Below the pieces are notes generated by a model. The model saw nothing but the letters and a program-made list of their open reading frames with translations, was not told where the DNA came from and did not search any database. From the NCBI GenBank assembly GCA_024399225.1, contig JAKSHV010000082.1, forward strand, positions 1-5,649: a stretch of 5,649 bases of DNA. Direction: 5' to 3'. Origin of the DNA: an archaeon (lineage in GTDB: Archaea; Thermoplasmatota; Thermoplasmata; Methanomassiliicoccales; Methanomethylophilaceae). Made by a program: the position numbers and the translations under genes. This document shows positions 1-5,207 of this stretch, piece by piece. The stretch's first letter is position 1, and each line of letters opens with the position of its first letter.

Positions 1-54
1 TCTATTCGGCCAAACTACCCATATATTACGGCTTTGAAAATGGTGATTCGGTAG
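1..54 (+). CDS. Possible 3' tail of an upstream gene (partial)
   Basis: The first frame is open from the window edge to a TAG at 52-54 and gives only 17 residues, ending in ALKMVIR. The last residues vaguely resemble the C-terminal tail of RimI-like GNAT acetyltransferases (a tyrosine-containing stretch followed by AL-M), but this is far too little to identify a family. The stretch is more AT-rich than the other genes here, so it may equally be non-coding. It is listed because an open frame ending just before a promoter is a common arrangement. Confidence 0.2.
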   Translation, partial: SIRPNYPYITALKMVIR

Positions 55-56
55 TA

Positions 57-69
57 TGTATAAAATATT
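57..69 (+). promoter_or_regulatory. TATA-type archaeal promoter of cooT-cooC
   Basis: The AT-rich element TGTATAAAATATT contains a good archaeal TATA box (TATAAAATA, 59-67). Transcription would start about 25 nt downstream, near 86-90, giving a short leader of roughly 12-16 nt. That leader holds AGGA at 91-94, a weak Shine-Dalgarno 7 nt before the ATG at 102. The start site is inferred from spacing, not measured. Confidence 0.5.
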
Positions 70-101
70 GAATTAGTGTTACTCCAGTATAGGAAGATAT
101 C

Positions 102-299
102 ATGTGCGAATTCACCGTTTATGTCGATGGCCATGAGGATGAGAACATCGTTGCCAAGAATGTCATCAAGGCAGTAGTCAAGCCCGAGTACGTCTCCCTG
201 ATGAACACCGCAGGTCAGATCGTCAAGATCCCCAAAGCGAGGATCCTGAAAGTCGACACCATCATGACCGAACTGATCCTCGAGACCGTCGGTGAGTGA
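102..299 (+). CDS. cooT: CooT-family nickel-binding protein
   Basis: This is a 65-residue protein beginning MCEF. The cysteine directly after the initiator methionine (Cys2, codon 105-107) is the hallmark of the CooT family; in Rhodospirillum rubrum CooT this cysteine binds Ni(II) at the dimer interface. The rest fits a small beta-rich fold: an alternating hydrophobic N-terminal strand, VIKAVVKPEYVSLM around residues 21-34, a turn, then IVKIPKARILKVD at 40-52 and a hydrophobic C-terminal strand. Length matches the family (about 60-70 aa). The start is supported by the TATA element upstream, a weak AGGA ribosome site and the requirement for Cys at position 2. The next gene is a CooC-type ATPase whose start overlaps or abuts this stop codon, so the two are surely co-translated. 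The likely role is to bind or buffer nickel during maturation of a nickel enzyme. No client enzyme is in the window, so the target is unknown. Confidence 0.82.
   Translation: MCEFTVYVDGHEDENIVAKNVIKAVVKPEYVSLMNTAGQIVKIPKARILKVDTIMTELILETVGE
291..295 (+). promoter_or_regulatory. Ribosome binding site that may set the cooC start
   Basis: GGTGA lies inside the last codons of cooT and matches the anti-Shine-Dalgarno core of archaeal 16S rRNA. It is 5 nt before a TTG codon at 301, but it overlaps the alternative GTG start at 292 and so cannot serve that start. It therefore favours TTG 301 as the real cooC initiator and implies translational coupling to cooT. Confidence 0.4.
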
Positions 300-1065
300 A
301 TTGAAGAAGATCATCGCAACCGGTAAAGGTGGGGTCGAAAAGACCACCACCCTCACCACACTCTCCCTCCTCTGGGCAAGGGAAGGCAAGAAGGTCATCG
401 TCTTCGACACCGACCCCAGCATGAACCTCGCACTCAGCTATGGTATCCCCTACGACAGCATGGCGACCATCACCGAGGACAAGGCAGACATCTCCGAGAA
501 CCTCGAGGAGAACGGAATCGATGAGGTCGGACAGGATATCCTCAACGACCACTCCGCCGTCACCGAGGACGGAGTACGTATCGTCATCATGGGAGCCATC
601 GAGCACGGAGGCGACGGATGTCTCTGTTCCGCCATCTCCGTCATCAAGCTCCTTCTCGATTATGTGGAGAAGACCGGCGAATATGACATCGCCATCGTTG
701 ATTCCCAGGCCGGACCCGAGATTCTCGGAAGGGGACTTGCGGCAAGCTTCGACTGCAACGTCGTGCTTTCCGAACCCACCTCCAAATCCTCCGAGGTCTC
801 CAGGCAGGTTAAGAAGCTCGCAGAGGATCTTGGTATCAAAGACACCGTCCTAATTGTGAACAAAGCGGATGCAGAGTCCGATGTATCCTTCACCGCACAG
901 ATGGTCGGTGTGGAACCCTACAAGGCAGTGGGTGTGTTCTACGACCGCGATGTCGTCAAGGCCGACAAGGAAGGACTCCTCCTGGTCGACGCATTCCCCG
1001 AGTCCGTTGCACTCGGCAACCTGAAGAATGCCAAGGCACTTCTAGAGAAGTGCATCGGCTGGTAA
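292..1065 (+). CDS. cooC: CooC-type nickel-insertion ATPase (MinD/SIMIBI family)
   Basis: This 257-residue P-loop ATPase is of the class that uses ATP to deliver nickel to CO dehydrogenase. Visible motifs are a deviant Walker A at residues 11-19 (GKGGVEKTT, with signature lysine K12 and catalytic K17), FDTDPSMNLA at 38-47, a Cys-x-Cys pair at C110/C112, and DSQAGPEILGRG at 137-148. The Cys-x-Cys is the metal-binding motif of CooC dimers and sits almost where it does in Carboxydothermus CooC1 (112/114). The last motif matches the CooC switch region (D-x-x-A-G-x-E). The family's usual P-loop is GKGGVGKT; here the glycine before K17 is glutamate (codon 337-339). The start is undecided. GTG at 292 overlaps the cooT stop by 8 nt but has no ribosome site. 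TTG at 301 gives the family-typical MKKIIATGKGG and has GGTGA at 291-295, complementary to the archaeal 16S tail. The longer form is listed and numbered here. MinD-like or AcsF-like roles are possible alternatives. Confidence 0.83.
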   Translation: MSELKKIIATGKGGVEKTTTLTTLSLLWAREGKKVIVFDTDPSMNLALSYGIPYDSMATITEDKADISENLEENGIDEVGQDILNDHSAVTEDGVRIVIMGAIEHGGDGCLCSAISVIKLLLDYVEKTGEYDIAIVDSQAGPEILGRGLAASFDCNVVLSEPTSKSSEVSRQVKKLAEDLGIKDTVLIVNKADAESDVSFTAQMVGVEPYKAVGVFYDRDVVKADKEGLLLVDAFPESVALGNLKNAKALLEKCIGW

Positions 1066-1087
1066 ACCCAAAATCAAAATAATTTTG

Positions 1088-1112
1088 GAACAGGGCCGAA
1101 AGGCCCTTGTTC
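1088..1112. terminator. Bidirectional hairpin terminator between cooC and cbiK
   Basis: The stem is GAACA-GGGCC (1088-1097), the loop is GAAA (1098-1101), and the return arm is GGCCC-(T bulge)-TGTTC (1102-1112). This makes ten base pairs with one bulged T and, on the + strand, a GNRA-type tetraloop. On the + strand it is followed by T-rich TGTTTTCTATTGTTTT. On the - strand it is followed by CCAAAATTATTTTGATTTT, also T-rich. It lies 22 nt after the cooC stop and 14 nt beyond the cbiK stop, so it can serve both convergent genes. A weaker AT-only inverted repeat (CCAAAAT 1068-1074 / ATTTTGG 1082-1088) abuts it. Confidence 0.7.
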
Positions 1113-1126
1113 TGTTTTCTATTGTT

Positions 1127-1903
1127 TTACTCTGCGTTCTTTGCGTGCTCTGCGAACATCTGCTGGAATGCGGGAAGGCTTCCGAGTCCCTGGATGACGC
1201 AGTCGACCTCGTATCCTGCTGCGGACACGACGGATTTGAGGGAGTCCTCCTCGTCACCTGCCATATCGTTGTTGGCGTGGTCTCCCGCGACGATCATGAA
1301 AGGCATGAGGGTGACCTTCTTGATTCCCTTTCCTTCCATAAGTGCCAGAGTGCTGTCGAAGGTGGGGAATCCCTCGACGGTGGTGATGAAGATGTTCTTC
1401 TCTCCGGCTGCGATGAGTTTGAGCTGGAGTTCGCTGTAGGTTGCGTTGGCGAAGTGCTCGGTACCGTGTCCCATGAGAATCATTGCGTCACCGGTGCAGA
1501 GGGGCTTGATGTCCTTTGCGATTGCCTCGACGACGTTGTCGTAGTCCTCGTCGGTGGTGAGGAGGGGCTTTCCGAGTTTGAGTGCGGGGATCTTCTCCTT
1601 GTAGGGAAGGACGAACTCCTTGACGAAGTCATACTCCTCTCCGTTCATGACGTGGGTGGGCTGTACGATGACATCGTCGAATCCGTCTTTGACGAGTTTG
1701 TCCATGGCCTCGTCGATGTAGTCGATGTACTCGTTGTCCCTTTTCTTGAGCTTGGCAATAATCATCTTGCTGGTCCAGGCACGCCTGAGTTCCCTGTCGG
1801 GGAATGCGGCCGCGATGACCTTTTCGGTAGGGACAATGGTCTTCTCCCTGTTGTCGTTGTAGCTGGTTCCGAAGCTGATGACTAGGATTGCTTTCTTTGC
1901 CAT
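1127..1903 (-). CDS. cbiK: CbiK-type sirohydrochlorin cobaltochelatase (possibly nickel)
   Basis: This 258-residue protein begins MAKKAILVISFGTSY, closely matching the start of Salmonella CbiK, the class II anaerobic chelatase that inserts Co2+ into sirohydrochlorin or factor II in the early-cobalt route to cobamides. The catalytic and metal-binding residues are all present: H146 in MGHGTEH, E177 in TTVEGFP, and H209 in VAGDHANNDMAGD, equivalent to Salmonella H145, E175 and H207. Length is that of CbiK (about 260 aa), twice the short CbiX/CfbA proteins usual in archaea. No signal peptide is seen, so it is cytoplasmic, unlike the periplasmic CbiK of Desulfovibrio. I chose ATG 1903 over an in-frame ATG at 1918 because it matches the family N-terminus and lies at the expected leaderless distance from a TATA element. 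In a methanogen such a chelatase could also make Ni-sirohydrochlorin for F430; the nickel genes on the other side of the shared terminator keep that option open. Metal specificity cannot be read from the sequence. Confidence 0.9.
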   Translation of the reverse strand: MAKKAILVISFGTSYNDNREKTIVPTEKVIAAAFPDRELRRAWTSKMIIAKLKKRDNEYIDYIDEAMDKLVKDGFDDVIVQPTHVMNGEEYDFVKEFVLPYKEKIPALKLGKPLLTTDEDYDNVVEAIAKDIKPLCTGDAMILMGHGTEHFANATYSELQLKLIAAGEKNIFITTVEGFPTFDSTLALMEGKGIKKVTLMPFMIVAGDHANNDMAGDEEDSLKSVVSAAGYEVDCVIQGLGSLPAFQQMFAEHAKNAE

Positions 1904-1921
1904 AGTTGGATATAACATCCA

Positions 1922-1934
1922 AAAAATATAAGCG
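1922..1934 (-). promoter_or_regulatory. TATA element of cbiK, leaderless start expected
   Basis: Read on the - strand this is CGCTTATATTTTT. The TATA core lies about 23-31 nt before the A of the cbiK ATG at 1903, where TBP binds if transcription begins at or next to the start codon. No Shine-Dalgarno precedes the ATG (the preceding bases read TATATCCAACT), which fits a leaderless mRNA. Confidence 0.5.
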
Positions 1935-1956
1935 TATACACAAACAGTACCAGTTG

Positions 1957-1966
1957 GCTTAATATC
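1957..1966 (+). promoter_or_regulatory. TATA-like element of the PPK2 gene, leaderless start expected
   Basis: GCTTAATATC contains TTAATATC at 1959-1966, about 21-28 nt upstream of the ATG at 1987. The ATG is preceded by GATACGCGATT, which has no ribosome site, so a leaderless transcript is likely. The element is weaker than the cbiK TATA box and partly overlaps the palindrome at 1963-1979. Confidence 0.4.
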
Positions 1967-1979
1967 GGATACTCCGATA
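1963..1979. promoter_or_regulatory. Perfect 7-3-7 palindrome, candidate operator
   Basis: TATCGGA-TAC-TCCGATA is an exact inverted repeat with 7-nt arms and a 3-nt spacer. It begins inside the TATA-like element of the PPK2 gene and ends 7 nt before its ATG, so a protein bound here would block TBP or RNA polymerase on that side. It lies 60 nt from the cbiK start and could affect both directions. With almost no leader RNA it is more likely a dimeric repressor site than an RNA structure. The regulator is unknown. Confidence 0.45.
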
Positions 1980-1986
1980 CGCGATT

Positions 1987-3378
1987 ATGCGCTCCCTTAT
2001 ACCCGACGACCTCGATGACGAACTCAACTCCCTACAGATGGATATCGCCTCAAGGCAGATACCTGTCGCAGTTATCTTCGAGGGAGGAAGCGGACACGTC
2101 ATCAGCAAGGTCATCAACGAGATCAACAGAGGTCTCGAACCGATGGGTGTTTCCTACCACCACTTCGATGCGAAGAACAAGGGAACGGGAGCATTCGCCG
2201 AGCTTCTCAACGCCACACCCGGCAAGGGGGAGATCGTCCTCTACGACAGGTCCTGGTATTCCATGGCCGTCGACTGGTTCGACGGCGACGATGAGCAGAT
2301 GGAGCAGCGTGTGGAGTCCATCAACAGGTTCGAAGAGTACCTCATGGACAACGGAACATATGTCATCAAGATCGGACTCGATGTGAAACTGCAGACTCTG
2401 AGGAAGTATGCCGAGGAATACGGAATGAACCGTGTGACGGGAGATACTTTCCTCTCCGTGGACCACATCGACCGTGTGAAGTACAGGGCAGTGATGCCCG
2501 AGATCATCAGGAAGACCGATACCAAACGCGTACCCTGGGACATTATCGAGACCACCGGAGTAGAGGACACCGTGAAGGCCACCGTGAAACTTCTCATCAA
2601 GCGTCTCAGACAGTGTCTCGACAAAGGTTGGGAGAAATCCGAGAAGAAGGAGATCTGCAAGATGTTCTCCAACCCCAGAAAGGGACTCGACCTCAATGGG
2701 GATTCCAAGGACTACGGAAACAGGATGGATATCCTCAGCGGGGAACTTGAAAGACTGCAAAACATCCTTGCCATCAGCGGACGTTCATTAGTCCTCTGTT
2801 TCGAGGGATGGGATGCCGCCGGCAAGGGAGGAGCCATCAAGCACATGTGTCATGCGATGAACCCCAGAGGATACACGGTCGCACGCATCAAGGCTCCCAC
2901 CGACATCGATTATGCCCACACTTACCTCTGGAGGTTCGCAAAGCATCTTCCCTCCGCAGGAAGGGTCTCCGTCTTCGACCGTACCTGGTACGGAAGGATG
3001 ATGGTCGAACCCATAGAAGGATTCTGCGACGATGATGAGTACTGCCGTTCCGCAGAGGAGATCAACAACTTCGAGAAGATGATCACCGAGACGGGTGGAA
3101 TAGTGGTGAAATTCTGGCTGGATATCGACAAGGATACCCAGCTCGAGAGATTCAATGAAAGGCAGAACGACCCCCTCAAACAGTGGAAACTCACCGATGA
3201 GGACTGGAGGAACAGGGAGAAGTGGGACAAGTACGAGGAGTACATCAACGCGATGATCTACGCCACCAACACTTCCTACGCACCTTGGGTGGCCGTTCCC
3301 GCCAATAACAAGAAGGCTGCCAGGCTGTTCGTCCTGGAGACCGTCATCTCCAAACTGAAGGAAGTTCTCGAAAACTGA
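1987..3378 (+). CDS. pap: Two-domain PPK2, polyphosphate:AMP phosphotransferase
   Basis: This 463-residue protein has two tandem PPK2 domains, the architecture of polyphosphate:AMP phosphotransferases such as Acinetobacter PAP and Pseudomonas PA3455 (about 475-500 aa). These transfer phosphate from polyphosphate to AMP, giving ADP. The C-terminal domain (about 235-463) carries the active site: Walker A EGWDAAGKGG at 273-282, Walker B VFDRTWYGR at 329-337, and the lid region RFNERQNDPLKQWKLTDEDW at 388-407, with the nearby REKWDKYEEY also typical of this subgroup. The N-terminal domain (about 1-215) keeps YDRSWY at 86-91 but its Walker A is degraded to FEGGSGHVISK at 31-41, without the AGKGG core, so it is probably structural. 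No signal peptide or membrane segment is seen; the enzyme is soluble and cytoplasmic. ATG 1987 is the first start in frame after the promoter and keeps the whole N-terminal domain. A hairpin follows the stop, so the gene is probably transcribed alone. GDP or ADP as acceptor cannot be excluded. Confidence 0.9.
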   Translation: MRSLIPDDLDDELNSLQMDIASRQIPVAVIFEGGSGHVISKVINEINRGLEPMGVSYHHFDAKNKGTGAFAELLNATPGKGEIVLYDRSWYSMAVDWFDGDDEQMEQRVESINRFEEYLMDNGTYVIKIGLDVKLQTLRKYAEEYGMNRVTGDTFLSVDHIDRVKYRAVMPEIIRKTDTKRVPWDIIETTGVEDTVKATVKLLIKRLRQCLDKGWEKSEKKEICKMFSNPRKGLDLNGDSKDYGNRMDILSGELERLQNILAISGRSLVLCFEGWDAAGKGGAIKHMCHAMNPRGYTVARIKAPTDIDYAHTYLWRFAKHLPSAGRVSVFDRTWYGRMMVEPIEGFCDDDEYCRSAEEINNFEKMITETGGIVVKFWLDIDKDTQLERFNERQNDPLKQWKLTDEDWRNREKWDKYEEYINAMIYATNTSYAPWVAVPANNKKAARLFVLETVISKLKEVLEN

Positions 3379-3389
3379 TTGTAAGTTTT

Positions 3390-3417
3390 GGACCGAGATT
3401 TTCTCCCGGCCCTTTTT
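3390..3417 (+). terminator. Hairpin plus T5 terminator after the PPK2 gene
   Basis: GGACCGAGA (3390-3398) can pair with TCTCCCGGCCC (3402-3412) with one mismatch and a 2-nt bulge around a TTT loop, and TTTTT follows at 3413-3417. It lies 12 nt after the PPK2 stop. On the - strand the hairpin is followed by AAAACTTAC rather than a T run, so it is probably a poor terminator for the ABC gene that converges from the other side. Confidence 0.5.
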
Positions 3418-3419
3418 AC

Positions 3420-5207
3420 TTATTCGCAGGCCTCGAACTGACTGTCGTAGAGCTGCCTGTAGAATCCGTTGAAGTCAAGCAGTTCCTCGTGGGTTCCCAT
3501 CTCCACGATGTTTCCGTCGCGGAGGACTATGATCAGATCGGCACCGACGATCGTGGAGAGACGATGTGCGATGACGAAGGAGGTCCTGTCCTTCATCAGG
3601 TGGTCCATTGCCTCCTGAATGAGCTTCTCGGTCCTGGTGTCGACGGAACTCGTCGCCTCGTCGAGGATAAGAACGGGAGAGTCCCTTACGAGGGCGCGTG
3701 CGATGTTGATCTGCTGCTTCTGTCCGGAGGAAAGGGTAAGTTTGCCTCCGATGACGGTGTCGTATCCGTTGGGAAGGGTGTCGATGAAACGGTCGATTCC
3801 GACTGCTTTGCATGCCTTCATGACATCCTCGTCGGAGACGTCCTTCCTGTTGAAACGGATGTTCTCCTTGACGGTTCCCTGCATGATCCAAGAATCCTGA
3901 AGGACCATGCAGAAGGTCTCTCTGACCTGGTCCCTCTTGATCTCCTTGAGGTCGGTTCCGTCGAGGGCGATAGTTCCCGAATCAAGGTCATAGAACCTCA
4001 GCAGGAGATTGGCGATAGTGGTCTTTCCGGAACCGGTGGGACCTACGATAGCTATCTTCTGTCCGGGCTTCACAGTGAGGTCGAGGTCATGAACGATCTC
4101 CTTGCCTGGCACATATGAGAAGTGGACGTGGTCGAAGACGATTTCTCCCTTTACGCTGTCGTCGACTGACTTCTTCTCGCTCTCGTCGTCGATCTCCGCG
4201 GTGTCAAGGAACTCGAAGATCCTTTCCGCCGAAGCGACCATGTTCTGCATGTTAGAGAGTGCGTTGGGAAGACGCTCGAGGGGCTGTGCGATCTCCCTGA
4301 CGTAGACGATGAATGCCACGATGACTCCGTAGCTGATGCTTCCGTCGATGATGAACATGGCACCGACGACGCAGACGAGGAGGTAGCTCAGGTTGTTGAT
4401 GAATCCCATCAGGGAAGGCATCAGGTCGGTGATGAAGGTGGCACGGAGAGAGCTCCTGTAGAGTTCCTTGTTGACCTTCCTGAACCTGTCGCGGGTCTGC
4501 CCCCTCGCGTTGTAGGAGTTGATGATGTCGATACCGTTGTAGGACTCCTCGACGATGGTGTTGATGGTTCCGGTGTCCCTTGCCTGCATCTTGAAGTATT
4601 TCTGGGATTTCCTCACGATGAGGGACATGCATCCCAATCCGCAGAGGATGGGGAGCATAGCAACGATGGTCATCCTCCAATCGGTGATGAGCATCATGAC
4701 GGTAGCTCCGACAATCATGACGACGCTGGTGGCGAACATCTCGAGACTGTCAGCAGAGTTGCAGCGGATGACATCGGAATCGTTGGTGAACCTGCTCATG
4801 ACATCTCCGATCTTCATGCGGTCGAGGATGTTCAGAGGGATCCTCTTGATCTTCGAGGAGAGGTCCTTCCTCACTATGTTCGCGTTTAGCTCGGATGCGG
4901 TGGGGGTGAAGTATCTCGTGATGGCCTTGAACACCGCTGCTACGACATAGATCCCGAACACAATCAGCAATGCATCGGTGACCGCACCCATGTCGATACT
5001 GCCTAGCGATATGCCATCTGCCAAGATATCGGACGCACGTCCCAGATACTGTGGTGCGATCAGGATGAGAACGGAATAGATGAGTGAAGTGACGACTCCG
5101 AGAACAACACGGTAACGGTACTTTCCGATGTAGTCGAACAACCTGCGGATGGTGCCCCAGAAGTTGGTAGCTTTGGAAACATCGTTCCAGCGGACGGGAG
5201 GACTCAT
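3420..5207 (-). CDS. Heterodimeric ABC exporter half-transporter, catalytic-site subunit
   Basis: This 595-residue fused permease-ATPase belongs to the type IV exporters (MsbA/BmrCD/TM287-288-like). Hydrophobic segments lie near 33-55, 76-98, 155-175, 177-197, 264-288 and 290-305, giving the usual six helices. The ATPase domain (about 353-595) shows aromatic Y365, Walker A GPTGSGKTT 389-397, Q-loop Q437, TVKEN 445-449, signature LSSGQ 492-496, Walker B VLILDE with catalytic E517, D-loop SSVD, and switch histidine H548. Its own nucleotide site is thus fully catalytic, but the signature it donates to its partner is non-canonical (LSSGQ for LSGGQ). The start ATG overlaps the stop of the upstream ABC gene as ATGA and is preceded by a strong GGAGGG site. 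Substrate cannot be deduced; multidrug, lipid or peptide export are all possible. Confidence 0.92.
   Translation of the reverse strand: MSPPVRWNDVSKATNFWGTIRRLFDYIGKYRYRVVLGVVTSLIYSVLILIAPQYLGRASDILADGISLGSIDMGAVTDALLIVFGIYVVAAVFKAITRYFTPTASELNANIVRKDLSSKIKRIPLNILDRMKIGDVMSRFTNDSDVIRCNSADSLEMFATSVVMIVGATVMMLITDWRMTIVAMLPILCGLGCMSLIVRKSQKYFKMQARDTGTINTIVEESYNGIDIINSYNARGQTRDRFRKVNKELYRSSLRATFITDLMPSLMGFINNLSYLLVCVVGAMFIIDGSISYGVIVAFIVYVREIAQPLERLPNALSNMQNMVASAERIFEFLDTAEIDDESEKKSVDDSVKGEIVFDHVHFSYVPGKEIVHDLDLTVKPGQKIAIVGPTGSGKTTIANLLLRFYDLDSGTIALDGTDLKEIKRDQVRETFCMVLQDSWIMQGTVKENIRFNRKDVSDEDVMKACKAVGIDRFIDTLPNGYDTVIGGKLTLSSGQKQQINIARALVRDSPVLILDEATSSVDTRTEKLIQEAMDHLMKDRTSFVIAHRLSTIVGADLIIVLRDGNIVEMGTHEELLDFNGFYRQLYDSQFEACE

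Noticed and set aside
1085..1885. 266-codon open frame on the + strand covering most of the chelatase gene
   Set aside because: It lies antisense to cbiK, whose protein has a complete set of family motifs. The antisense product is a low-complexity run of V, D, L, E and G with no domain, as expected from codon bias.
1904..1918. Longer cbiK start at ATG 1918
   Set aside because: It would add MLYPT before the family-typical MAKKAILVISFGTSY and lies too close to the TATA element for a normal start.
2077..2115. Possible frameshift damage in the PPK2 N-terminal domain
   Set aside because: The reading frame and the flanking family sequence are continuous; the loss of the Walker A is by substitution and is expected in two-domain PPK2 proteins.
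2050..2760. 236-codon open frame on the - strand inside the PPK2 gene
   Set aside because: It is a mirror of the GC-rich third codon positions of the real gene; it has no recognisable motif or ribosome site.
3489..4118. 209-codon open frame on the + strand inside the ABC gene
   Set aside because: It is antisense to the ATPase domain, whose Walker A, signature, Walker B and switch motifs prove the - strand frame.
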